From Parachryseolinea silvisoli (GTDB taxonomy: Bacteria; Bacteroidota; Bacteroidia; Cytophagales; Cyclobacteriaceae), in the NCBI RefSeq assembly GCF_021190955.1, contig NZ_JAIOAO010000003.1:186001-250000 (forward strand): DNA of 64,000 nt, given 5' to 3'. The first letter of the stretch is position 1, and every line of letters begins with the position of its first letter. Made by a program: the position numbers and the translations under genes. The notes beneath the pieces are model-generated. The model searched no databases, was not told where the DNA came from, and worked only from the letters and a program-made list of their open reading frames with translations. This document shows, one piece after another, positions 1 through 10,302 of the stretch.

Positions 1-235
1 CACCAAAGACCCCGTGCAAACATTGCGGCACGAATAAGCATTTTAGGGTATAATCGGGTTACCGGCCAGCACATGACAGTTTGCAGCACCGCGATTGTTT
101 ATCTTTATTCGTAAGAAATAAAGGTCACTTTCTCTGCGTGTTATAGAATCCTGGCCGATCATTTTATTTAACACTGAATCCGCTAACTTTAAGTGTTGAT
201 AAAATGACACGCACAGACGTGCCGACAGACAAACT

Positions 236-970
236 ATGAAGGTGGCGTTATTTGTGCCCTGTTACGTGGACCAGTTCTATCCCCAGGTAGCGATAGCAAC
301 CCTGGAAGTATTGGAAAAACAGGGCGTTACAGTAGTATATCCCACGCGGCAAACCTGCTGCGGGCAACCCATGGCCAACTCAGGCTTTGAGCACCTGGCT
401 ACCGGTTGTAACGAGAACTTCGTGGAGAGCTTTGCTGACTGCGATTACATCGTCTCACCGTCAGGAAGTTGTGTGCTGCATATTAAAGATCATTTACACG
501 TAGACGGCGCCGAGGAAAAGACGGCATCGATTCGTCAACGTACCTACGAGCTGGTGGAGTTCCTCACCGACGTATTACAAGTCAAGACACTCACCAGCCG
601 CTTTCCGCACCGTGTCGGCCTGCACCAAAGTTGTCATGGACAACGTGGGTTGAAGCTGTCGCAGATGTCGGAGCTGGTAGCGCCTCCGTTCTCCAAGACC
701 GGCCAACTGCTCGGCTTGGTAGAAGGACTCGAGCTGGTGCAGCTCAACCGCGCGGATGAATGCTGCGGATTCGGAGGCACCTTCTGCGTGGCGGAGGAAG
801 CGGTGTCGGTAAAGATGGGCAAGGACCGCGTGGCCGATCACCAGGCACACGGAGCGGCCTTCATCACCGGTAACGATATGTCGTGCCTCATGCACCTGGA
901 TGGCATTCTGCGCCGTCAGAACAGCCCCACGAAAATTGTACACGTCGCCGAAATCCTCAACGCATGGTAA
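236..970 (+). CDS. lutA: LutA, Fe-S subunit of the L-lactate oxidation complex
   Basis: Cytoplasmic (Fe-S)-binding protein of the CCG (DUF224) family. With LutB and LutC it oxidises L-lactate to pyruvate. The 244-residue length is normal for the family. Two cysteine clusters are visible: CCGQP at 41-45, with Cys9 upstream, and CCGFGG at 176-181, with Cys133 and Cys217 near it. It is the first gene of a tight operon, and the lutB ATG lies inside its last codons. There is no Shine-Dalgarno, as usual in this phylum. A weak promoter candidate lies upstream (TTTG at 80-83, TATCTTTA at 100-107), but its 16-base spacer is shorter than the usual 19. Nothing else was recognised in bases 1-235. Confidence 0.93.
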   Translation: MKVALFVPCYVDQFYPQVAIATLEVLEKQGVTVVYPTRQTCCGQPMANSGFEHLATGCNENFVESFADCDYIVSPSGSCVLHIKDHLHVDGAEEKTASIRQRTYELVEFLTDVLQVKTLTSRFPHRVGLHQSCHGQRGLKLSQMSELVAPPFSKTGQLLGLVEGLELVQLNRADECCGFGGTFCVAEEAVSVKMGKDRVADHQAHGAAFITGNDMSCLMHLDGILRRQNSPTKIVHVAEILNAW

Positions 971-2364
971 GCCCTTCACACCCCCGGCAGGATCACGCCA
1001 CCCTGGCCGAAAAGTTTAACCGCGACGAAGCGCGTGTGGACTGGCACGACAAGACACTGTGGTTCATTCGCGAGAAACGCGACCGCGCTGCCCGCACCTT
1101 GCCGGAGTGGGAAGACCTGCGCGAGGCGGCGTCGCAGATTAAAAACCGCGTACTCGACAATCTGCGCGACTACCTGTTGCAGTTCGAAGCACAGGCGCAA
1201 CGCAACGGTGTCACCGTACACTGGGCTGCCAACGCGGAAGAGCATAATCAGATTGTACACCGCATCATCCAACAGGCCGGCGTGACCAACATTGTCAAGA
1301 GCAAGTCGATGCTGACGGAGGAATGCCACTTGAATGATTACTTACAAGAGAAGGGTATAACCGTCGTCGACACAGACCTTGGCGAGCGCATCGTGCAACT
1401 GGCGGGTGAATCGCCTAGCCACATCGTGTTGCCTTGCATTCACTGGAAGAAAGAAGAGATCGGCGAATTATTTCATAAGCACCTGGGCACACCGGCCGGC
1501 AATGCAGACCCCAAGTTTCTCACGGGTGCTGCCCGCGAGCACCTGCGGCAGCGGTTCATGACCAGCCGCGTCGCCATCACGGGGGTAAACTTTGCCGTGG
1601 CAGAAACCGGCGAAGTTGTGGTATGTACCAACGAAGGTAACGCCGACCTGGGCGTGCAACTGGCCGATGTACACATTGCGTGCATGGGCATTGAAAAGAT
1701 CATTCCCGAACGCAAAGACCTGGGCATCTTCTTACGGCTGCTGGCGCGAAGCGCTACCGGCCAGCCGGTCACCACGTACTCCAGTCACTTCCGTCGGCCG
1801 CGTGTCGGGCAGACCATGCATATCGTGTTGGTTGACAACGGTCGCAGTGCACGTTTGCAGGAGGAAAGCTTCCGCAATGCGCTGAAGTGTATTCGCTGCG
1901 GCGCGTGTATGAACACCTGCCCGGTATATCGGCGCAGCGGTGGGCATAGCTATCACTACGCCATCGCCGGACCCATCGGCGCGATCCTGGCGCCGGCACT
2001 CGACATGAAACAACATGCCGACTTGCCCTTTGCCTCGACGTTGTGCGGGTCGTGTACCCACGTGTGCCCGGTAAAGATCAACATCCATGAACAACTCTAT
2101 GACTGGCGGCAAGTGCTTGCGCGCCAGGGGTATGTAGGAGGCGTGAAGAAGTTGGGCTTGATGGGTATGGCCGCCGTGTTGGCGCGTCCGCGAATCTATC
2201 GGTGGAGCGGTGCCCTGGGGCGATGGTTTATGAAACATATGCCGGCCCTTGTGAACAACAGACTAAATCCGTGGTACAAACAACGCGAAATGCCGGCAGT
2301 GCCCCGGCAATCGTTCCAGGAGTGGTACCGCCAAAACCGACAACAACATGGACAGCAGAGATAA
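964..2364 (+). CDS. lutB: LutB, ferredoxin-type iron-sulfur lactate oxidation subunit
   Basis: Iron-sulfur subunit of LutABC (LutB/LldF family), 466 residues from the ATG at 964. A longer frame opens at 883 inside lutA, but the ATG at 964 overlaps the lutA stop by 7 bases and gives the family N-terminus (MVSPSHPRQDHATLAEKF). An LUD domain fills roughly residues 60-290. It is followed by two ferredoxin-like clusters, C309-x2-C312-x2-C315-x3-C319 and C361-x2-C364-x3-C368, each ending in CP. The C-terminal tail is basic and aromatic, as in relatives. The gene is translationally coupled to lutA before it and overlaps lutC by 17 bases. The role is electron transfer during L-lactate to pyruvate oxidation. 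Confidence 0.93.
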   Translation: MVSPSHPRQDHATLAEKFNRDEARVDWHDKTLWFIREKRDRAARTLPEWEDLREAASQIKNRVLDNLRDYLLQFEAQAQRNGVTVHWAANAEEHNQIVHRIIQQAGVTNIVKSKSMLTEECHLNDYLQEKGITVVDTDLGERIVQLAGESPSHIVLPCIHWKKEEIGELFHKHLGTPAGNADPKFLTGAAREHLRQRFMTSRVAITGVNFAVAETGEVVVCTNEGNADLGVQLADVHIACMGIEKIIPERKDLGIFLRLLARSATGQPVTTYSSHFRRPRVGQTMHIVLVDNGRSARLQEESFRNALKCIRCGACMNTCPVYRRSGGHSYHYAIAGPIGAILAPALDMKQHADLPFASTLCGSCTHVCPVKINIHEQLYDWRQVLARQGYVGGVKKLGLMGMAAVLARPRIYRWSGALGRWFMKHMPALVNNRLNPWYKQREMPAVPRQSFQEWYRQNRQQHGQQR

Positions 2365-2938
2365 AATACTGCAAACATTAAAGGCTGGCATGAGGTCAAC
2401 CCCCACGTCGCAGGCGCTGCCGTCGACGCCGCATACCGCTACCGTCGACGAACTCACCACACGTTTTGAGACAACGCTCACCGGCATCGGTGGCAACGTG
2501 GTGCGGGTGTTCTCCTGGCACGAGATTATGGAGTATATCCGCGGCACCTTCACGTCGGCACAGCGTATCATTTCCGCGGTACCGGCACTTGACCTTCCTG
2601 CCGCGGTGACACCGGCTGACCCGCACAGCTTTGAAGATGTAGACCTGGTTGTATTGGAGCCGTACTTCGGTGTTGCCGAAAATGGTGCAGCCTGGTTGAC
2701 TGACAGCCGCATGCCCGATCGGGCGCTGCCGTTCATTGCGCAACATATTGCCCTGGTATTGCGGGTGCAAGACCTCGTGCCGACCATGCAAGAGGCCTAT
2801 GCCCGCATTGGCTCGGAACAGTATGAACTGGGAACGTTCATCGCCGGTCCTTCCAAGACCGCCGACATCGAGCAGTCGCTGGTGTTGGGCGCGCATGGCC
2901 CTAAAAGCATGACTGTCTTTCTGTTGCAGCTGTCGTAG
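2348..2938 (+). CDS. lutC: LutC, LUD-domain lactate utilisation protein
   Basis: Third subunit of LutABC, 196 residues, made almost entirely of one LUD (DUF162) domain. The conserved LUD features are visible: the D-x-V-L-E-P strand near residues 98-104, then GVAENGAAWLTDS around 105-118, and the closing IAGPSKTADIEQ at 165-176 followed by the G-A-H-G-P motif. The gene starts inside the end of lutB (17-base overlap), so the three subunits are probably made in fixed ratio from one message. With LutAB it converts L-lactate to pyruvate in the cytoplasm. No paralogue or broken copy is seen nearby. Confidence 0.92.
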   Translation: MDSRDKILQTLKAGMRSTPTSQALPSTPHTATVDELTTRFETTLTGIGGNVVRVFSWHEIMEYIRGTFTSAQRIISAVPALDLPAAVTPADPHSFEDVDLVVLEPYFGVAENGAAWLTDSRMPDRALPFIAQHIALVLRVQDLVPTMQEAYARIGSEQYELGTFIAGPSKTADIEQSLVLGAHGPKSMTVFLLQLS

Positions 2939-3021
2939 TCCGTTGCCGGGATGGTACAGGATGCATCCCCTCGTCTGTCGTGCCTAGCTTAAAGAACGTT
3001 TACTGTTACCCCCGTATACCG

Positions 3022-3336
3022 ATGAAGCGCATTGCTTTTAAAATGAAGCTTAACCCCGGCTGCCGCGAGGAATATACCCGCCGCCACGCCGCCTTGTGGC
3101 CCGAAGTAAAAACCCTGTTACAGGAAGCGGGCGTACACGATTACGCTATATTCTTTGATGAAGATACCGACACACTGTTTGCCGTGCAGAAGGTCGGTGG
3201 TGCTGCCGACTCACAAGCCCTGGGCAACCAGGAAGCTATTCGTCGCTGGTGGACCTACATGGCCGATATCATGGAGACCAACCCGGATCATTCGCCGGTA
3301 AGTAAACCACTGCCCGAGGTTTTTTACCTGCCCTAA
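3022..3336 (+). CDS. rhaM: L-rhamnose mutarotase
   Basis: Interconverts the alpha and beta anomers of L-rhamnose (or a related deoxysugar). The ATG at 3022 gives 104 residues, the typical RhaM length; a GTG at 2980 would add 14 residues with no family match. Characteristic stretches are RRHAALWPEV, carrying the His of the active-site region, then DYAIFFDEDTDTLFA, RRWWTYMADIM and the C-terminal SPVSKPLPEVFYLP. It lies 83 bases after lutC in the same direction, so it is probably co-transcribed. Together with lutABC this looks like the 3' end of an L-rhamnose or L-fucose pathway that yields L-lactate. That pathway context is inference, because its other genes would lie left of the window. Confidence 0.88.
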   Translation: MKRIAFKMKLNPGCREEYTRRHAALWPEVKTLLQEAGVHDYAIFFDEDTDTLFAVQKVGGAADSQALGNQEAIRRWWTYMADIMETNPDHSPVSKPLPEVFYLP

Positions 3337-3546
3337 TACCGTACTGATTACCATGATGAGTAAACGCGTTGGCTCAAGTATAGTAGAAAGTGCCGTTGTC
3401 ACCTTAAACGGTCAGGTGCTCGACACCTTGCTGGGACCGGAGTGGCGCTGGAACGCTTTGATCCTGTGCCCTAAAATAGGCGGCATCTATCGATCACTAG
3501 TTCGCCGTAGAAGGAACTATACTTTTGATATGGGTTAATTGATTGG

Positions 3547-3572
3547 GCCGGCTTGATACGCCGGCTTTTTTT
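3547..3572 (+). terminator. Intrinsic terminator after lutABC-rhaM
   Basis: A 6-bp GCCGGC stem (3547-3552 with 3560-3565) with a 7-base loop is followed directly by seven T residues. It stands about 210 bases after the rhaM stop. The 60-codon open frame between them (3353-3538) has no recognisable content, so this is probably the end of the lut-rhaM message. Confidence 0.75.
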
Positions 3573-3580
3573 ATGCCTGC

Positions 3581-3620
3581 AAAAAAAAACAGAAGCCACT
3601 TCAACGTGAAGTGGCTTCTG
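3581..3620 (-). terminator. Intrinsic terminator of ppsA
   Basis: A perfect 13-bp inverted repeat (3590-3602 with 3608-3620, 5-base loop) is followed on the minus strand by nine T residues (the A run at 3581-3589). It lies 26 bases downstream of the ppsA stop, the right place and orientation. With the plus-strand terminator just left of it, it insulates two converging operons. Confidence 0.88.
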
Positions 3621-3645
3621 TCATGCTAACCGATCAGTAACTAAA

Positions 3646-6090
<2,445 letters not shown>

Positions 6091-6183
6091 GCTTTGGGTT
6101 ATTAATTGAACAGCAAAAAAATGTCAATTTATAACCTTATGCAAACGTTTGTAATAGACTATTTTCGGGGTTTTGGTCTCAGA

Positions 6184-7515
6184 TTAGGAAGTGTGCTGCT
6201 GACCCTTAACGACCACATTATCTTCTATGTGATCTGCTACAGTTGCCGGTATAAAATTGGGCAAATCCAGTACAAACCGTGTACCTATACCGAGTTCCGA
6301 TTCGATCGTCATGGTGCCATGAAGTTTCTCCACGGCCTCTTTTACAATATATAGACCCAGGCCTGACCCCTCGTTCTCGTCGGTCGCACGAAAGAACATC
6401 TCCGTCACCTTCGCAATATAGTCGGAATTGATACCGATGCCATTGTCTTTGATCTCGATGTGTGCCGAGGCCTTCGAAACCGTAGCCTGAATTTCGATAA
6501 ACGAGTTTTTCTTCTGTAAATCGCTATACTTAATAGCGTTAGAGATCAGGTTATTAAAAACTACCGACAAACGATACTGGTCCGAGTAAAACGGTACTGG
6601 TTCTTGAATCGTAACGGTCTGGGTTATGTTTTCCGAACCGGCCATAAACCGCATGCGCTCCAGGTTGTCATGGATGATGCGGTTCAGGTCCACACGCTCG
6701 ATGCGAATGTCTTTTCGCGCGTTGCGGGAATAATCTAAAATGTCTTTCAGGGTTTCGTCCAGCTTCAGAATACTTTCTTCAATCATCGCATGATACGTGG
6801 ACAACGAACCGTTGTTGTTGTGCCGGTCTTCCAACTTCACGAGATTGATAATGCCCAACACAGACATCAGCGGCGCCCGCAGATTATGCGAAACACTATA
6901 GACGAAGGTGTCAAGCTCTTTGTTGATCTTGCTAAGCTCTTCAATGGTACGCAACAACTGATTGTTCTTAAACTTGAGTTCTGCATCCGCATTGAGCTTG
7001 GCCCGGTGCAAAGCATGTTGTTTTAATGCTTTGTTTATCGCCGCGGGCAAACGTGTTAAGCTTGTTTTGAGGATGTAGTCATCGACTCCCTCTTTGATCG
7101 TATCGTTGGCAAAGTTTTCAGATACCGCTCCAGACACTAATATAAAGGGGATGTCTACTTTGTTGGCATAACATAATTGTAACGCTTCTGATGAATCGAA
7201 TTGCGGTAAGTAGTGATCCGATAGGATCACGTCGGCATTATACTCCTTTAGTGCGGCGACAAAGGACTCTCTGGTGCTGACGTGTTTCAATTGGAAATTC
7301 ACGCCGCCTTTTTGCAATTCCCAGGCGATTAGCTCAACGTCTTCCACGTCATCATCCAGTACTAGGATTTTTAATTCCGGTTTTAGTTTCAAAGTGCAAT
7401 GAAGTTTGAGTTTGCAACGACAACATCCTGCTAAAACCCCGTACCCCCCTGAATTGTTTGGTTTTAGAACCATCAGTCCGATGAATAACAAGGAAATGGG
7501 GAAAAGAAAACACAT
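6184..7515 (-). CDS. Response-regulator/histidine-kinase fusion
   Basis: Soluble two-component protein with a receiver domain at the front and a kinase core behind. The receiver (residues about 47-165) has the acidic pocket D54-D56, the phospho-acceptor Asp100 in VILSDHYLP and the conserved Lys150. A coiled coil (170-203) leads to a HisKA domain with FVYSVSHNLRAPL around His210. The HATPase domain follows, with N-box NLISNAIKYS, G1 box DNGIGI and G2 box GSGLGLYIV. No membrane segment belongs to the folded part. The first 45 residues do not look like receiver sequence, so the true start is probably later: the ATG at 7473 and a TTG at 7392 are candidates. It lies 93 bases upstream of ppsA on the same strand. 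Its signal is unknown. Confidence 0.85.
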   Translation of the reverse strand: MCFLFPISLLFIGLMVLKPNNSGGYGVLAGCCRCKLKLHCTLKLKPELKILVLDDDVEDVELIAWELQKGGVNFQLKHVSTRESFVAALKEYNADVILSDHYLPQFDSSEALQLCYANKVDIPFILVSGAVSENFANDTIKEGVDDYILKTSLTRLPAAINKALKQHALHRAKLNADAELKFKNNQLLRTIEELSKINKELDTFVYSVSHNLRAPLMSVLGIINLVKLEDRHNNNGSLSTYHAMIEESILKLDETLKDILDYSRNARKDIRIERVDLNRIIHDNLERMRFMAGSENITQTVTIQEPVPFYSDQYRLSVVFNNLISNAIKYSDLQKKNSFIEIQATVSKASAHIEIKDNGIGINSDYIAKVTEMFFRATDENEGSGLGLYIVKEAVEKLHGTMTIESELGIGTRFVLDLPNFIPATVADHIEDNVVVKGQQHTS

Positions 7516-7671
7516 ATTTTGTAATACCCCTGCCGTTGGGAGGAATATTCCACAAACACCTCGAAAAGAGCGTCAAAAAATAGTGCCAATGACACCAGGG
7601 CTATTTTTCAACCGCAATCGCGGCATGGGTGCAAAAATTTAAGCTTATTCAATACTCATCTTAAAAGCCCT

Positions 7672-8625
7672 ATGATTTTACGGAGAAACCTGAAGTGGAG
7701 CCTTATCTTATTTTACACGTGGAAAGGTTTATTGTATTACCTCGTGTTGGCTATATTAGTGTACTGGATACACCATCAGGGTATTCATCTCGCCATACCT
7801 TTTTATGCCATCACCGCTTTTGGTACGGCCCTGGCGATTTTCCTGGGTTTTAAGAACAACAGTGCCTACGACCGTTGGTGGGAAGCACGGCGCTTATGGG
7901 GCACGTTGGTGAACTACAGTCGCGCCTGGACACGCCAGGTCATAACCTTTCTCAACGATCCCGATGCCACCAGCCCCGAGGAGATCACAGCCTTCAAAGA
8001 AAAGCTCCTGCACCGGCACATTGCCTATGTCAATGCATTACGTGTGTTTCTGCGCCGGAAGTTTAAATACAACGAAACAGGACAGGAGGAGCTGTTCCAG
8101 TCAGAAAATGAATACCACGATGCAGAACCCTTCCTGCAACCGTCGGAATATGTCAGCTTTAGCAAGAAGAATAACCCCCCTAATTTCCTGCTCGAGCTGC
8201 AGGCAGAGGATCTACGGTATGCCTTTTCGCAAGGCTGGTTATCCGACTATCGGCTGGTAAAGCTCGAAGAGACATTGGTAGAGTTTAACAACGTGCAGGG
8301 CGGCTGCGAGCGCATCAAAAATACACCCTTGCCCCGACACTATAGCTTCTTCTCCCGCGTGTTTGTGGTGCTGCATGCTACCATGTTGCCCTTTGCATTT
8401 GTGGACGAGATGGGCATGATCATGATCCCGATCTCCGTGTTGATCTCGTTTATCTTTCATTCCCTCGACCTGATTGGAGAGCGTAGCGAAGACCCTTTTG
8501 AGAATCGCCTGGAAGATGTACCGCTGACGAGCCTCTGCCGCACCATCGAGACCAACGTCAAAGAACAATGGGGCGACGAAAACCTCCCGCCGGCGCCAAA
8601 AAATATTGGCGGCATCATATTCTAA
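7672..8625 (+). CDS. Bestrophin-like chloride channel family protein
   Basis: Membrane protein of 317 residues of the bestrophin/UPF0187 (YneE) family, whose characterised members form pentameric anion or cation channels. The N-terminal signature is clear: RRNLKWSLILFYTWKGLLYY, a helix ending WIHHQGI, then the block GTALAIFLGFKNNSAYDRWW (residues about 44-63) and EARRLWGTLVNYSRAW. The C-terminal pair of hydrophobic helices near 235-275 (MLPFAFVDEMGMIMIPISVL, then ISFIFHSLDLIGE) also matches. The gene is divergent from the histidine kinase and 18 bases upstream of the DUF421 gene, so the two are probably one operon. The ion carried cannot be read from the sequence. Confidence 0.85.
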   Translation: MILRRNLKWSLILFYTWKGLLYYLVLAILVYWIHHQGIHLAIPFYAITAFGTALAIFLGFKNNSAYDRWWEARRLWGTLVNYSRAWTRQVITFLNDPDATSPEEITAFKEKLLHRHIAYVNALRVFLRRKFKYNETGQEELFQSENEYHDAEPFLQPSEYVSFSKKNNPPNFLLELQAEDLRYAFSQGWLSDYRLVKLEETLVEFNNVQGGCERIKNTPLPRHYSFFSRVFVVLHATMLPFAFVDEMGMIMIPISVLISFIFHSLDLIGERSEDPFENRLEDVPLTSLCRTIETNVKEQWGDENLPPAPKNIGGIIF

Positions 8626-8643
8626 ATCTATTATATCGCTAGT

Positions 8644-9336
8644 ATGAAAGAGATTTTTGAGTGGAGCCGTGTATTGTGGAACGACTTGCCGGAAGTATTT
8701 CTGTTGGAAGTGTTATTCCGCTCTGTCATAATGTTCATCGTCCTGCTCATTGCCTTGCGATTGGTAGGCAAGCGCGGTGTGCGGCAACTATCGATCTTTG
8801 AAGTCGTCATTATTATATCGTTAGGATCGGCCGCGGGCGACCCAATGTTCTATGAAGACGTCGGCATGATGCATGCGATCATGGTCTTTGTCGCGATCAT
8901 TGGCGTTTATCGCCTGGTGACCTGGTTGATGGCCAAAAGTATATGGTTTGAAAACCTGATAGAAGGAAAAGCGATCTATCTCATACGCGAAGGAAAATTT
9001 GCCTTTGATGATTTTAAGAAAGAGTCGCTTTCACAGGATGAATTTTTTGCTGAGCTGCGCGTGCGTCAAGTAGAGCACCTGGGCCAGGTGAAGTGCGCTA
9101 TTCTGGAAACAAACGGAGATTTTAGCGTACTATTCTACCCGGATGAGGAGGTGCGTCCCGGGCTGCCATTGTTGCCCGATGAGTTTTGCAAAAAAAGCTC
9201 CGAGGTTCAACACCCGGCCGTATATGCCTGCACTTTCTGCGGACATACCGAGATGTTGACCCCCGGCAGGCATCATTGTCCGGTATGTGCGCACGAAGAG
9301 TGGGTGAGAGCACTAAACACGCGCCGCATTGCGTAA
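8644..9336 (+). CDS. DUF421 (YetF-like) membrane protein with a C-terminal zinc ribbon
   Basis: Inner-membrane protein of 230 residues. Residues 20-100 hold about three membrane helices and the DUF421 signature (RLVGKRGVRQLSIFEVVIII, then LGSAAGDPMFYEDVG). A soluble YetF-type domain follows (EGKAIYLIREGKFAFDDFKK, SQDEFFAELRVRQVEHLGQV). The last 40 residues add a rubredoxin-like knuckle, C196-x2-C199 and C212-x2-C215, in YACTFCGHTEMLTPGRHHCP. In Bacillus, YetF-type proteins are linked to spore and stress functions, but their chemistry is unknown. The gene follows the bestrophin gene after 18 bases. The zinc ribbon is not something I associate with the standard family architecture. Confidence 0.83.
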   Translation: MKEIFEWSRVLWNDLPEVFLLEVLFRSVIMFIVLLIALRLVGKRGVRQLSIFEVVIIISLGSAAGDPMFYEDVGMMHAIMVFVAIIGVYRLVTWLMAKSIWFENLIEGKAIYLIREGKFAFDDFKKESLSQDEFFAELRVRQVEHLGQVKCAILETNGDFSVLFYPDEEVRPGLPLLPDEFCKKSSEVQHPAVYACTFCGHTEMLTPGRHHCPVCAHEEWVRALNTRRIA

Positions 9337-9399
9337 CCCGGCAACGTGCTGGTCCGTTTTTTTAAATGTATTCCTTGCCTGCCAGTTGGTTAAAGTATT

Positions 9400-9407
9400 T
9401 ATTTTTG
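9400..9407 (+). promoter_or_regulatory. Candidate -7 box of the outer-membrane barrel gene
   Basis: TATTTTTG fits the Bacteroidota -7 consensus TAnnTTTG and lies 16 bases before the ATG at 9424. The upstream partner is not ideal: TTG triplets stand 22 and 11 bases before it, against about 19 expected. The call rests mainly on the -7 match. Confidence 0.4.
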
Positions 9408-9423
9408 GACCTTCAAATCTTAC

Positions 9424-10302
9424 ATGAAAAGAAATATAGTTTACGTCGTTGCGTTGATCCTGTTCATGCCGTTCCTCAGCCAGGCGCAGGACTTTCGTTC
9501 TGTTCGCTGGAATCGTGACCTGATGGTAAACCTGGGCATTGGCACATCCACTTATTTTGGAGAAATTACCGGCTCGGGCGACATGGGCAAACTTAACCCC
9601 AGTGTTATCCTGGGCGCAGAATATTATTTCACCAAGCGCTTTAGTGCGCGCGGACAGTTTGCCTGGTTCCGCACCTCGGGCGACGATGCCGACGCGCCGG
9701 GAAATGAGGAGGATGGGCGGCGCGTGCGCAACCTGTCTTTTGCTTCCAGCAACTTCGAATTTTCGGCCATTGGTATAATCAACCTGGTGCCGCAAGGTTT
9801 TCGGTTCGAAGATCGTCCCGGCGTGAATCTACATGCGTTTGCCGGTGTGGGCGTGATGCGTTTTAATCCTACCACCGAATACCTGGGCAAACGATACGTA
9901 CTTCAGCCTATAGAAACCGAAGGCGTAAGCTACAGCCGCGTGACGCCGGTCATACCGGTTGGCCTGGGCGCCCGCATTAAGCTCAATCCCTTTTACAACC
10001 TGTTGATCGAAGGCGGATACCGTTTCACCTTTACAGACTATATGGACGATGTGAGTATCCGTCGTTATCCCGACCCGGCTTCCCTGAAGAGTGACCTGGC
10101 CCGTGCGCTGTCCGACCGTCGCGCCGAATACGCGCCGCCCACCACCAGCGGCCGGCGTGGTAATCCCGATGCGAATGATGGCTACTTCCTACTGAACGTG
10201 TCGCTCCAATATTATATTCCCTGGGAAGTGAACAAGAATCCACAGAAGAAACTATACAACCGGGACAAGTACCTGCGCAAGAAGTGCAAGCTCAGGAACT
10301 AG
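9424..10302 (+). CDS. Outer-membrane beta-barrel protein, DUF6089-like
   Basis: Exported protein of 292 residues. The start gives a clean signal peptide (MKRNIVYVVALILFMPFLSQ, cleavage after the A in QAQD). The mature part alternates short amphipathic strands typical of an outer-membrane barrel: LMVNLGIGTSTYFGEITG, NPSVILGAEYYFTKRFSARG, LHAFAGVGVMRFNPTTEY, and a closing YFLLNVSLQYYIPWEV. The YFGEITG/LGAEYYFTKR pattern is like the DUF6089 family of Bacteroidota. A basic tail (NRDKYLRKKCKLRN) follows. Function is unknown. The stop overlaps the stop of the converging MFS gene by 4 bases. Confidence 0.78.
   Translation: MKRNIVYVVALILFMPFLSQAQDFRSVRWNRDLMVNLGIGTSTYFGEITGSGDMGKLNPSVILGAEYYFTKRFSARGQFAWFRTSGDDADAPGNEEDGRRVRNLSFASSNFEFSAIGIINLVPQGFRFEDRPGVNLHAFAGVGVMRFNPTTEYLGKRYVLQPIETEGVSYSRVTPVIPVGLGARIKLNPFYNLLIEGGYRFTFTDYMDDVSIRRYPDPASLKSDLARALSDRRAEYAPPTTSGRRGNPDANDGYFLLNVSLQYYIPWEVNKNPQKKLYNRDKYLRKKCKLRN

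Noticed and set aside
3353-3538. A 61-codon plus-strand frame after rhaM
   Set aside because: No protein-like pattern or family; it lies in the 3' leader to the terminator at 3547.
3581-3620. Inverted repeat considered as the end of an insertion sequence
   Set aside because: Position, A run and distance to the ppsA stop fit an intrinsic terminator; no transposase or direct repeats are present.
7352-7642. Overlapping frames on both strands upstream of the receiver-kinase fusion
   Set aside because: They lie in the intergenic and start region and show no domain.
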